The translations under genes were made by a program, and so were the position numbers. Of a DNA stretch of 64,000 nt, positions 8,978 to 17,157 are shown piece after piece. The notes beneath the pieces are model-generated. The model was not told where the DNA came from, made no database searches, and saw nothing but the letters and a program-made list of their open reading frames with translations. This DNA comes from Lentihominibacter butyricus. GTDB lineage: Bacteria > Bacillota > Clostridia > Peptostreptococcales > Anaerovoracaceae. Within the stretch, counting starts at the first letter, position 1. Each line of letters opens with the position of its first letter. Location of the stretch: the NCBI RefSeq assembly GCF_025567305.1, contig NZ_JAOQJP010000002.1, forward strand, positions 1 to 64,000. Direction: 5' to 3'.

Positions 8978-9502
8978 ATGAAAACTGTAAAAGATTATGT
9001 AACAAGCATTCCCGACTTTCCTGAACCGGGTATCATATTCCGCGATATCACTTCAGTCATCGGCGATGCTGACGGACTGAAGCTCGCTGTCGATCAGATG
9101 CAGGAAAAGCTCGACGGCGTCGAATTCGACGTCATAGCCGGACTTGAATCACGAGGCTTCCTGTTTGGTATGCCTATCGCCTACAATCTAGGCAAACCGT
9201 TTATCCCTGTCAGAAAAAAGGGCAAGCTTCCGAGAGAAACGGTGAGCGCATCTTTTGAGCTGGAATACGGCACAGCCGAGATCGAGATACACAAAGATGA
9301 TGTCAAGCCGGGAACAAGGGTCGTACTGATAGATGATCTGATCGCAACGGGCGGCACGCTGAATGCTGCAGCGCAGTTGTTCGAACAGCTGGGTGCGTCA
9401 GTCGTAAAAATCGTATGCCTGCTTGAGCTCAAGGGGCTCAACGGCCGTCAGGCGCTTGGCGATCATTCCATCGACACGGTGATCTCATACGAAGGCAAAT
9501 AG
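8978..9502 (+). CDS. apt: Adenine phosphoribosyltransferase
   Basis: The 174-residue type I phosphoribosyltransferase salvages adenine to AMP using PRPP. It shows SIPDFPEPGIIFRDITSV at the N-terminus, AGLESRGFLFG, and the PRPP loop VVLIDDLIATGGTLNA. The start ATG has GAGGT eight bases upstream. It is one of the few plus-strand genes, standing apart with two terminators behind it. It complements xpt and the nucleoside transporter nearby. Confidence 0.96.
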   Translation: MKTVKDYVTSIPDFPEPGIIFRDITSVIGDADGLKLAVDQMQEKLDGVEFDVIAGLESRGFLFGMPIAYNLGKPFIPVRKKGKLPRETVSASFELEYGTAEIEIHKDDVKPGTRVVLIDDLIATGGTLNAAAQLFEQLGASVVKIVCLLELKGLNGRQALGDHSIDTVISYEGK

Positions 9503-9535
9503 CCTGACCGCCCCGTTGATCTTATCGATCATACA

Positions 9536-9599
9536 CACCCCGCCTAAAGCACTGCAAAGACAGCGGATCAGTCATTGTGCGAGCCGGCGGGGTGTTTTT
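9536..9599 (+). terminator. Terminator of apt
   Basis: CACCCCGCC (9536-9544) pairs with GGCGGGGTG and is followed by TTTTT (9595-9599). A roughly 40-base loop separates the arms. Confidence 0.7.
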
Positions 9600-9603
9600 C
9601 CAC

Positions 9604-9641
9604 CAAAAAACGCCAGCTGCGTTCCGGCAGCCGGCGTTTTT
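9604..9641. terminator. Bidirectional terminator between convergent apt and permease genes
   Basis: ACGCCAGCTG and CAGCCGGCGT form a stem with one mismatch, flanked by A6 on the left and T5 on the right. It can stop transcription from apt on the plus strand and from the transporter operon on the minus strand. Confidence 0.8.
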
Positions 9642-9681
9642 ATCATTTTTATTATACAGCAGATCTTCGCATGCCCGTCCG

Positions 9682-10668
9682 TCAGCGGTCTTCTCTGAAA
9701 TACGGCAGACCCAGACTTTCCGGCGGCTGATCCTCTCTTCTCTTTCTGATGCTCGTAAATACGAGTACGACTATCGTTACTATATACGGCAGCATCTTGT
9801 AAAGTTCCTTTGCCGCCATTCCAGCTCCCGGAATGAACAGGTGAAGGATATACAGACCTCCGAACAGTATCGATCCGAATATCGCGATGTTTGGTTTCCA
9901 CAGTGTGAATATAACCAGTGCGATCGCAAGCCATCCTCTGTCTCCGAACGCATCGTTCGACCATACACCGCTGGCATAATCCATTACATAGAACAGTCCG
10001 CCCAGACCGGCGATCATGCATCCGATACAGATAGCAAAATACTTGTACCTGTTTACATCGATGCCTGCCGCATCTGCAGTTGCCGGATTTTCACCTACCG
10101 CACGCAGCTGCAGTCCAGTCCTCGTATGTCCGAGGACATATGCCGTCACTATAGCTATCGCAACTGCAAGATATGTCAGGAACCCATATGACAGGAATAT
10201 CTTGCCGAACCACCCGAGATCATCTGCAAACGGAAGTGTCCTGCTGAAATACTCACTCGTACGTGAAAGGGCGATCGAAGGGACCGAGCTTCCTGTCAGC
10301 TTCATCAGCGATCCGCCGAAAAAGTTTCCAAAACCCACTCCGAACGTAGTCATGGCAAGACCTACAACATTCTGATTAGCTCTGAGCGTGACTGTAAGCA
10401 CACTGAAGAGGAGCCCCATCAGCAGTGACCCGAGGCAGCATGTCAGCATCGGTATGAAGATAGCGAGGAAAGGATTGAGGTCGCCGCTGCAGTTCTGCTC
10501 ATAAATGAACGAACCGATAACGCCGCATATGCCCCCGACATACATCACTCCCGGGATGCCGAGGTTCAGACTTCCCGCTTTTTCCGAGATAGTCTCCCCT
10601 GTACATCCGAACAGGAGCGGCATGCCCTGCACTATCGCACGCGGTATAAATGAAACTATATCAAACAT
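9682..10668 (-). CDS. Nucleoside-type ABC transporter permease (second)
   Basis: A 328-residue integral membrane protein of the branched-chain/ribose permease superfamily (BPD_transp_2), with about nine hydrophobic segments. The motifs GETISEKAGSLNLGIPGVM and GMIAGLGGLFYVMDY are typical of YufQ/NupQ-type nucleoside permeases. It begins directly after the partner permease and ends the BmpA-ATPase-permease-permease operon. Confidence 0.87.
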   Translation of the reverse strand: MFDIVSFIPRAIVQGMPLLFGCTGETISEKAGSLNLGIPGVMYVGGICGVIGSFIYEQNCSGDLNPFLAIFIPMLTCCLGSLLMGLLFSVLTVTLRANQNVVGLAMTTFGVGFGNFFGGSLMKLTGSSVPSIALSRTSEYFSRTLPFADDLGWFGKIFLSYGFLTYLAVAIAIVTAYVLGHTRTGLQLRAVGENPATADAAGIDVNRYKYFAICIGCMIAGLGGLFYVMDYASGVWSNDAFGDRGWLAIALVIFTLWKPNIAIFGSILFGGLYILHLFIPGAGMAAKELYKMLPYIVTIVVLVFTSIRKRREDQPPESLGLPYFREDR

Positions 10669-11772
10669 CTACGCTTCCTCCTTTCCTGATTTCTTTCTGA
10701 TATGCACCTTGTAATTTATAAAGAACTCGCATCCTATGATGAAGAACAGGATTATTCCCGTCAGTATATCAGCAAAGGACTGGTTGAGCCCGAAGCTCGT
10801 CGATATCTCGCCAGCACCCTGCTCGAGGAAAACCAGCAGCAGACTTGCGAACACCATCGCGACAACGTTGAACTGTGCGAGCCACGATACCATGATGCCC
10901 AGGAAGCCTCTGCCTCCGGCGAGCGTCGTTGTTATCGTATGGTCTACACCCGATACGATCATCCATCCTGTAAATCCGCAGATCGCTCCGCTCAGCAGAA
11001 GTGTTCTGATGATGACTCTGTCGACCTTTATCCCGACATAGCTTGCAGTTCGCTGGCTTTCGCCTACTACAGCGATCTCGTATCCGTGCTTGCTGTATTT
11101 GAGATACATGTACATGCCGGCTGTGATCAGCGCCACGAATATTATTACAAACAGGTAGCTGTTCGTGCCTATATACGGCAGCCATCCCGACATGGAAGCC
11201 TGATTTATGATGCCTACTTTTCCCGAACCTTTCGGCACTTCCCATATCATTACGAAATATGCGACCAGCTGGATCGCCACGTAGTTCATCATCAGCGTGA
11301 ACAGCGTCTCGTTCGTGTTCCATTTAGCCTTGAAAAACGCCGGTATCATCGCCCAGATCGCTCCGCTCAGCACTGCAGCCGCGAGGCATATCAGTATGAG
11401 CAGTCCGCTCGGGATCGTGTCACCCATGTATATCATGCACAGAGCCGTTGCCCATGCGCCCATCAGTATCTGACCTTCGCCACCCAGGTTCCAGAATTTC
11501 ATCTTGAACGCAGGTGTAAGCGCCAGCGCCACGCTGAGAAGGAGCGCCAGCTCCTTGAGAAGGATCCACATTTTTCTCTCGGTTCCCACCGCGCCGTAAA
11601 ATATCGTTCCGAAAACACTGAAAGGATCGAGTCCTGTCATTGCCGTCGTGACTATCGCACACACTATGAGCGCCGCGATTATCGCGCCTATCCTTATCGC
11701 CCATGTCTTTGCCAGAGGCAGTTCTTTTCGCTTGGTGATATGCAAAAGCGGCTCTTTATTCTGTTTACTCAT
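10669..11772 (-). CDS. Nucleoside-type ABC transporter permease (first)
   Basis: A 367-residue inner membrane permease similar to YufP/NupP. The start at 11772 (MSKQNKEPLL) has a GGAGG ribosome binding site inside the end of the ATPase gene, giving an eight-base overlap. Motifs include FWNLGGEGQILMGAWATA and the GGRGFLGIMVSWLAQ loop. It pairs with the downstream permease to form the channel. Confidence 0.87.
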   Translation of the reverse strand: MSKQNKEPLLHITKRKELPLAKTWAIRIGAIIAALIVCAIVTTAMTGLDPFSVFGTIFYGAVGTERKMWILLKELALLLSVALALTPAFKMKFWNLGGEGQILMGAWATALCMIYMGDTIPSGLLILICLAAAVLSGAIWAMIPAFFKAKWNTNETLFTLMMNYVAIQLVAYFVMIWEVPKGSGKVGIINQASMSGWLPYIGTNSYLFVIIFVALITAGMYMYLKYSKHGYEIAVVGESQRTASYVGIKVDRVIIRTLLLSGAICGFTGWMIVSGVDHTITTTLAGGRGFLGIMVSWLAQFNVVAMVFASLLLVFLEQGAGEISTSFGLNQSFADILTGIILFFIIGCEFFINYKVHIRKKSGKEEA

Positions 11773-13303
11773 TGTCTTCACCTCCGCCAAGCTTCGTCAT
11801 CATCATACCTATCTGGTTCTTGTCCGCTGTCCTGCCGTCCACGAGTCCGCTGACCTTTCCTTCGCAAAGGACGAGTATCCTGTCACTGAGCTCCATCAGA
11901 ACGTCAAGGTCTTCACCTACGTAAATGACAGCTACACCTTTTTTCTTCTGCTTATTGAGCAGATCGTATATCGTGTATGACGAATTTATATCGAGACCTC
12001 TCACTATATATGCGGAAAGCAGCACTGTAGGCGCCGATGCGATCTCTCTTCCCACGAGCACCTTCTGCACGTTGCCGCCGGAAAGCTTTCTTACCGGTGT
12101 GGAAAGGCTGGAAGTGCTGACTTCCAGTTCATCTACGACTTTTTCCGCAAGCTTTCTCGGAGTTTTTCTATCCGTGAATATCGATTTTCCCTTTCGGAAA
12201 GATCTCAGCATCATGTTGTCTGTAAGGTCCATGTTGCCTACGAGGCCCATACCGAGTCTGTCTTCAGGCACGAATGAAAGCGCAACTCCCATCGACGCGA
12301 TCTGCAGCGGATCCTTGCCTATAAGCTCGTCCGGCTGTCCGTCATCGCCGATGTACTGCACCGTCCCGTGTTCTACAGGCTGCAGCCCCGCTATCGCTTC
12401 CAGCAGCTCCTTCTGTCCGCATCCCGAAATGCCTGCGATACCCAGGATCTCACCGGAATTTGCAGTGAACGAAACATCATCCAGTTTGAGTATCCCGTCC
12501 GAACTTCTGACGGTAAGGCCCTCCACCTTTATACGAGGCTTCGGGTCTACAGGCTCAGGTCTGTCTATATTGAGCTGTACAGCCCTGCCCACCATCATGT
12601 TAGTCATTTCCTGCTCGTTAGTTTCTGCAGTGATCATTTCGCCTATGAATTCGCCTTTTCTCAGCACTGCAACACGATCTGATATCGACATCACCTCATG
12701 AAGCTTATGTGTGATTATAACGACTGTCTTGCCCGAAGCTTTCATGTTTCTCAGCACCGCGAACAGCTTTTCCGTTTCCTGCGGCGTGAGAACTGCCGTA
12801 GGCTCGTCCAGTATCAGTATGTCCGCGCCACGGTAAAGCACCTTTACGATCTCTACAGTCTGCTTCTGCGAAACCGACATATTGTATATCTTCTGATCCG
12901 GATCTATATCGAATCCGTACATATCGCATATAGATGCTATTTTCTCGGATGCTTTTTTAAGATCCAGCCTGCCTTCTTCCTTTAGTCCGAGCACTATATT
13001 CTCTGCTGCAGTGAACACATCGACCAGCTTAAAATGCTGATGGATCATTCCTATGCCGTAGTCGAACGCTTCTTTCGGCGAATGGATCGATGCGAGCTCA
13101 CCGTTGATATAGATCTCGCCCCCGTCAGGATAATAGATTCCGGAGAGCATGTTCATAAGGGTAGTCTTGCCGCTGCCGTTTTCTCCAAGCAGTGACAGGA
13201 TCTCTCCGCGGTAAATGTCAAGATTGACTTTGTTATTGGCTTTTACCGTGCCAAATGTTTTCGTAACGTCCCTCATGGACACAGCCACTTCTCTGTTGGC
13301 CAA
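11765..13303 (-). CDS. Nucleoside-type ABC transporter ATP-binding protein
   Basis: A double-ATPase of the sugar/nucleoside importer class (NupO/YufO-like). The first domain is canonical: Walker A GENGSGKTT, signature-like MSVSQKQTVEIVK, and Walker B LILDEPTAVLTP. The second has a degenerate P-loop (GISGCGQKEL), signature KLSGGNVQKVLVGRE, and an altered Walker B region, LLSAYIVRGLD, where relatives usually read a form of AAQPTRGLD. The start is uncertain. I chose the TTG at 13303 because GAAAGGTG lies nine bases upstream; the open frame extends to 13366. Confidence 0.85.
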   Translation of the reverse strand: MANREVAVSMRDVTKTFGTVKANNKVNLDIYRGEILSLLGENGSGKTTLMNMLSGIYYPDGGEIYINGELASIHSPKEAFDYGIGMIHQHFKLVDVFTAAENIVLGLKEEGRLDLKKASEKIASICDMYGFDIDPDQKIYNMSVSQKQTVEIVKVLYRGADILILDEPTAVLTPQETEKLFAVLRNMKASGKTVVIITHKLHEVMSISDRVAVLRKGEFIGEMITAETNEQEMTNMMVGRAVQLNIDRPEPVDPKPRIKVEGLTVRSSDGILKLDDVSFTANSGEILGIAGISGCGQKELLEAIAGLQPVEHGTVQYIGDDGQPDELIGKDPLQIASMGVALSFVPEDRLGMGLVGNMDLTDNMMLRSFRKGKSIFTDRKTPRKLAEKVVDELEVSTSSLSTPVRKLSGGNVQKVLVGREIASAPTVLLSAYIVRGLDINSSYTIYDLLNKQKKKGVAVIYVGEDLDVLMELSDRILVLCEGKVSGLVDGRTADKNQIGMMMTKLGGGEDNE

Positions 13304-13440
13304 ACTGATCAACACCTTTCTGTTAAATATCATTTCTTCATATCGCATAGAAAAACACATTTTCAAAGCTTCGAACAGATTTCTGCCGTTTCTTCAAAAA
13401 CTGCCCTTTACTCTGCAATATGCAAAAGTATCATTACCAC

Positions 13441-13465
13441 GAAAACCCCGGCTTGACCGGGGCTT
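13441..13465 (-). terminator. Hairpin between bmpA-like gene and ATPase gene
   Basis: On the minus strand CCCCGG-TCAAG-CCGGGG is followed by TTTTC. It lies about 30 bases after the binding-protein stop. It probably reduces read-through, so that the lipoprotein is made in excess over the transporter, a common arrangement. Confidence 0.7.
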
Positions 13466-13495
13466 TCGCTGGTATATTGATTATATTATCTTTGC

Positions 13496-14695
13496 TTAGA
13501 ATTTTGTATCAAGCAGTGTGATCCCGTCGATCTTGAGATCGAAGTAAGGAGCTGATCTGAATGTGGATTCGAGGAATGCTCCGTCCTTGATAACTTCTGT
13601 GTCAGGAGTGTAGTCAGCATCTGTGTCTACGTCTGCCATGTATGAATCAACTGTCTTTCCGTCAACTGTGAACTTTGTGATATCGAATACCTTGAGTTCG
13701 CCTGATTCGAGCTTAGCTTTTATCTCTTTGATAGCATCAGCTGTTCCCTTTGCTGCAACATCTTCGTTGATATCTGTGAGTTCTACTGATCCTGTTTCCA
13801 GAGTTCCTGTCCAGTCAGCGTCTATAGCTTCTCCGTCCTGAGCAGCTTTGATCGCATATTCATAGTAAGGCTGCCAGTTGATCTTTGATGAAACGATGTA
13901 TGTGTTAGGACATGCTTCCTGTGTGCTTCCGTTGTATGAAACATTTGGAACGCCTTTCTTTTCACATGCTGTAGGAGCTCCCATCGAGTCAGCGTGCTGT
14001 GAGATGAGTACGCATCCGTCGTTGATCAGCTTGTTTGCAGCTTCTTTTTCAAGAGCTTCGTCATACCATGAACCTGTGAATGTTACTTCCATAGTAGCTG
14101 ATTCACATACTGAACGAGCTCCCAGGAAGAATGAAGTGTATCCTGATACTACTTCTGCATATGTGTAAGCGCCTACGTATCCGATCTTAGCCTGATCTGC
14201 AGTGATGTCTCCGTTTTCGATCATTTCGTTGATCTTCATTCCTGCAGCAACGCCTGCGAGGTATCTTCCCTCATAGATCGAAGCGAATGCATTGTGATAG
14301 TTGTCAAGCTTTTCAGTGTGCGCTTTCGTACCTGTCGAGTGACAGAACTGTACATCCGGGAAGTCCTTTGCAGCCTGGATCATGAAGTCCTCATGTCCGA
14401 ACGAGTCTGCGAATATGATATCGCATCCTGCATCTACCAGTTCAGCTGCTGCATCGTAGCATTCCTGACCTTCAGGGATGTTTGTCTTGATAACAGCTTC
14501 TACTCCAAGTGAATCACATGCAGCATTAGCAGCATCGATGAAGTTCTTGTCGTAAGTTGAGTTCTCGTCATGCAGACAGATGAATCCAACCTTGAAGTCT
14601 GAATCTCCGGAACCACTTCCGCATCCTGTAAGTGTTGCTGAGAATGCGAAAATCATCATAAGTGCAAGTACTAATGATAATACTTTCTTTTTCAT
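13496..14695 (-). CDS. BMP-family nucleoside-binding lipoprotein
   Basis: A 399-residue substrate-binding lipoprotein of the BmpA/Med/PnrA family that feeds the ABC importer encoded downstream. The start at 14695 has an ideal AAGGAGG site. The signal peptide ends in a lipobox, TLTGC, with lipidated C25. Conserved stretches include KVGFICLHDENSTYDKNF and KIGYVGAYTYAEVVSGY. Family members bind purine nucleosides. The riboswitch-like leader and the flanking apt and xpt genes support purine nucleoside uptake. Confidence 0.9.
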   Translation of the reverse strand: MKKKVLSLVLALMMIFAFSATLTGCGSGSGDSDFKVGFICLHDENSTYDKNFIDAANAACDSLGVEAVIKTNIPEGQECYDAAAELVDAGCDIIFADSFGHEDFMIQAAKDFPDVQFCHSTGTKAHTEKLDNYHNAFASIYEGRYLAGVAAGMKINEMIENGDITADQAKIGYVGAYTYAEVVSGYTSFFLGARSVCESATMEVTFTGSWYDEALEKEAANKLINDGCVLISQHADSMGAPTACEKKGVPNVSYNGSTQEACPNTYIVSSKINWQPYYEYAIKAAQDGEAIDADWTGTLETGSVELTDINEDVAAKGTADAIKEIKAKLESGELKVFDITKFTVDGKTVDSYMADVDTDADYTPDTEVIKDGAFLESTFRSAPYFDLKIDGITLLDTKF

Positions 14696-14833
14696 TTTTT
14701 CCTCCTTAAAGTGAAAATAAATTAGATAAACGATCAGCAATTCCAGCTTCCGGTCACTTCCGGCGCCGGCTCGCTGACATACCGGCTCACCCTGCCTAAA
14801 CGGGGAAATATCTAAAATGATATTTCATGTGCA

Positions 14834-14863
14834 ATAACAAAGACAGGTCAAAAAAACCTGTCT
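14834..14863 (-). terminator. Attenuator hairpin in the bmpA-like leader
   Basis: On the minus strand AGACAGGT-TTTTTTG-ACCTGTCT is followed by a T-rich stretch (TTGTTATT). It lies about 80 bases below the riboswitch-like aptamer and 140 bases above the gene, as expected for a transcription attenuator. Confidence 0.7.
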
Positions 14864-14944
14864 GCCAATATCTACGGCACCAACCGCTGCTACGAAAGAA
14901 TGCACTTATGATCTCACTAAAGACCGTGATCTTTCCTAAATCAG

Positions 14945-15008
14945 CCAATAGTCGTAACTGAGGCGTTACGGTAGAAACGCACTGTCCATCTCTTCGTGCT
15001 TATACTGG
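14945..15008 (-). ncRNA. Purine riboswitch-like aptamer with divergent loops
   Basis: On the minus strand the 64-base segment folds as a three-way junction. P1 is CCAGTA/TATTGG, P2 is GCAC/GTGC and P3 is GTAAC/GTTAC. The J2/3 strand GTTTCTACC and the J3/1 strand GACTAT match the conserved purine-aptamer core, with C at the ligand-pairing position as in guanine-type switches. The kissing loops are unusual: L2 contains GAGATGG rather than GATATGG inside a larger loop, and L3 is only GCCTCA. It sits between a strong promoter and a terminator ahead of a nucleoside transporter. Ligand class is uncertain (guanine or a derivative such as 2'-deoxyguanosine). Confidence 0.75.
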
Positions 15009-15042
15009 CAGTTTTTATTCATGATCGTATGATCACATATTG

Positions 15043-15071
15043 AGTTTACCCTCTCGGGCTGACAGTGTCAA
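15043..15071 (-). promoter_or_regulatory. Promoter of the nucleoside transporter operon
   Basis: TTGACA (15066-15071), a 17-base spacer and TAAACT (15043-15048) on the minus strand. The predicted start lies about 30 bases before the aptamer. Confidence 0.8.
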
Positions 15072-15141
15072 CTAAAATTCGAAGTATTTCGCAAAATTTC
15101 GAACCTGAGAATCGGCCGTCATGTATCGGACATTCTATACT

Positions 15142-15182
15142 AAAAAGCAGGCAGGATGCGACAATATGCCGTACCTGCCTGT
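15142..15182 (-). terminator. Terminator of xpt
   Basis: On the minus strand CAGGCAGG pairs with CCTGCCTG across a roughly 18-base loop and is followed by CTTTTTAG. It lies about 25 bases below the xpt stop. Confidence 0.85.
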
Positions 15183-15206
15183 ATCCCAGCATTAAATATG
15201 TTCGGC

Positions 15207-15785
15207 TCAGGCGAATGTGATAACACCGTCTGTTATCTTCTCTATGACCGCCAGTGACTCGACCCTGTAGCCTTTGTCTCTGAGCTTGCGGCTTCCGCCC
15301 TGAAACCCTTTTTCAATGACAGCACCGATCCCGACGACCTCTCCGCCCGCCTGTCTGACGAGTTCAGTGAGAGCCATCGACGCCTCTCCGTGCGCCATAA
15401 AATCATCTATGATCAGAACCCTCTCACCTTCGTTCAGGAATTTCTGAGAAACTCTGAACTTAGATACCGTTCCTTTTGTAAAAGACCTTGCATCAGCTTC
15501 ATAAGCGCCTTCTATCATCGTGCTCGGTGCAGCTTTTTTTGCAAAGACAACAGACGGATATCCGAAATACTTCGCTGTGAGACACGCCACGGCTATGCCG
15601 CTCGCCTCTACTGTCAGTATCTTATCCACCTTGCAGTCTTCAAACCTTTTCCCGAACTCCTGACCTATACGATCCAGAAATTCGACATCGAGCATATGAT
15701 TGAGGAAATTGTCGACCTTGACCACTTCTGTCCCTATCGCTACGCCTTCTTTTAGTATCTTTTCTTTTAACTCTTCCATATCCAA
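15207..15785 (-). CDS. xpt: Xanthine phosphoribosyltransferase
   Basis: The 192-residue enzyme converts xanthine to XMP with PRPP. It shows FLNHMLDVEFLDRIGQEFG near the N-terminus, ILTVEASGIAVA, and the PRPP-binding loop VLIIDDFMAHGEASMA. The N-terminal motif and length separate it from apt and pyrE. It lies 50 bases downstream of the DivIVA-like gene. Xpt is often riboswitch-controlled, but here the aptamer serves the next operon instead. Confidence 0.94.
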   Translation of the reverse strand: MDMEELKEKILKEGVAIGTEVVKVDNFLNHMLDVEFLDRIGQEFGKRFEDCKVDKILTVEASGIAVACLTAKYFGYPSVVFAKKAAPSTMIEGAYEADARSFTKGTVSKFRVSQKFLNEGERVLIIDDFMAHGEASMALTELVRQAGGEVVGIGAVIEKGFQGGSRKLRDKGYRVESLAVIEKITDGVITFA

Positions 15786-15835
15786 TCAATCTATATTCCA
15801 ATATATGCTGCCTGCGCAGCCTGCCGACCTGTCAA

Positions 15836-16945
15836 CTATTTGTCTTCTCCGAAAAGTTCTTCAAGTCCTTCAAAAGATATCTCACCTGAATCTTCACCGT
15901 CAGGCAGCGGAGCTGCTCCGGCTTCAGGCATACCCATATTTACAGTATTGAAATCCATACCCTGCGCTGTATTCTCTGCCGCTGCGATAGGATCCTGCTC
16001 AGGGATCAGATCTTCGAGTCTCAGTTCCGACGTCTGTTCAGCCACTGTCTCTGTTTCAACAACAGGAGCTGCCACAGGTTCTTCATATACCGGCTCCGAT
16101 GTGAACGGAGAATCCACTACGAACGGTGCTGCCGGTTCAGTATGTACTTCCTCCACCGGTTCTGCATAAAGCACCTCCGGCGCTGCATCTGCAGTCTGTA
16201 CAGTCTGTACAGTCTGTACTTCCGCTGCATCGTCTGCAGTATATTCAGGCAGTGTTATCTCTTCAACATCATCTCCCGCTGCAGGGAAATCCACTGCGTC
16301 TAAATTTTCAGTAACGCTCCATGTGACCGCTTCATCGTCAGAAAGCTTGCTCTTGAGGCTGTCCACCTTTCCGGCAGTCCTCAGGATGTTCGTCTTGATC
16401 TCGGCAAATTCCTCTTTCATCGAGTTGAGCTGCTGTCTGTATTTGTTCTTGAGCGCTTCAGCCTTTTCTTTCTCGGCAGCGACTTCTGCTCTCATCGCAG
16501 CCTTCTCTGCTTCTACAGCTTCTCTTGAAGCATTGAGCTCTGTTGTTATCGCATCTTTTTCAGCTTCCATGCCGTTACGCATCTGCTCGAGCTCTTTTTC
16601 CTGTCTTGCGACCTGTTCTCGTCCTTCTGTGAGAATAGTCTCCACTTCTGTCTTCGCCTGGTTGATTATCTCGTTGCTGCTCTTCTTAGCTTCCATGATA
16701 AGGCTAACATACAGGTCATTGTTATCATCGTATTTCTGATACTTTTCTTTCAATTCGCTGATCTCTGCCTCATAGGCATTCTCTAATTCCTCTATGTTAT
16801 TTTCGTACAAGTCACACAGCTTCTGCATGCATTCATATACATCATCTTTATCAAATCCACCAACGGTGCTTTTCTTGATGTTCATATTCTTAAGAAGACC
16901 AATAACCGTTTCACGTCTTTGTTCAGTCAATGCGTTCTTGTTCAT
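15836..16945 (-). CDS. DivIVA-like coiled-coil protein
   Basis: A 369-residue cytoplasmic protein. Residues about 25-60 resemble a DivIVA N-terminus (GGFDKDDVYECMQKLCDLYE). A long charged coiled coil at about 60-195 follows (AEKEKAEALKNKYRQQLNSM region), then an acidic, Pro/Ala-rich tail with VQTVQTVQT. DivIVA-family proteins mark curved membrane and septa; a role in division or envelope organisation is an inference. It is divergent from another Ala/Pro-rich gene at 17158 with promoters between them. Confidence 0.7.
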   Translation of the reverse strand: MNKNALTEQRRETVIGLLKNMNIKKSTVGGFDKDDVYECMQKLCDLYENNIEELENAYEAEISELKEKYQKYDDNNDLYVSLIMEAKKSSNEIINQAKTEVETILTEGREQVARQEKELEQMRNGMEAEKDAITTELNASREAVEAEKAAMRAEVAAEKEKAEALKNKYRQQLNSMKEEFAEIKTNILRTAGKVDSLKSKLSDDEAVTWSVTENLDAVDFPAAGDDVEEITLPEYTADDAAEVQTVQTVQTADAAPEVLYAEPVEEVHTEPAAPFVVDSPFTSEPVYEEPVAAPVVETETVAEQTSELRLEDLIPEQDPIAAAENTAQGMDFNTVNMGMPEAGAAPLPDGEDSGEISFEGLEELFGEDK

Positions 16946-17002
16946 ATCTATAACCTCTTTTTCTTCTCATTATTTAGTAATGCGAATAAACAATTATTTT
17001 TT

Positions 17003-17031
17003 ATTATAACATCATTGTGCAGCTTTGTCTT
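17003..17031 (-). promoter_or_regulatory. Promoter of the DivIVA-like gene
   Basis: The minus strand shows AAGACA (17026-17031), 17 bases, then a perfect TATAAT (17003-17008), about 58 bases above the start codon. Confidence 0.65.
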
Positions 17032-17061
17032 CCTTAATTTGTAATTTTATCACATTTTTTA

Positions 17062-17091
17062 TTGACTTTTAGTGCTCAAAAAGGTTACCAT
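17062..17091 (+). promoter_or_regulatory. Promoter of the unknown membrane protein gene
   Basis: TTGACT (17062-17067) is followed after 18 bases by TACCAT (17086-17091). It lies about 65 bases upstream of the ATG at 17158 and diverges from the DivIVA-like promoter. Confidence 0.55.
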
Positions 17092-17157
17092 AATGTTGAT
17101 GTGATTTATTAGAAACCCTATTTTTCAATGTTTTTACAAAGAATTGAGGTTTATGAC

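Larger units (their letters stand above)
14696..15206. other. Regulatory intergenic region between xpt and the bmpA-like gene
   Basis: This 511-base gap has no credible gene. From right to left it holds the xpt terminator, the transporter promoter, the aptamer, the attenuator and a roughly 140-base leader. A palindrome with GAAATATC/GATATTTC arms lies at 14803-14826 and resembles palindromes at 26286-26310 and 36957-36983. Confidence 0.8.
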
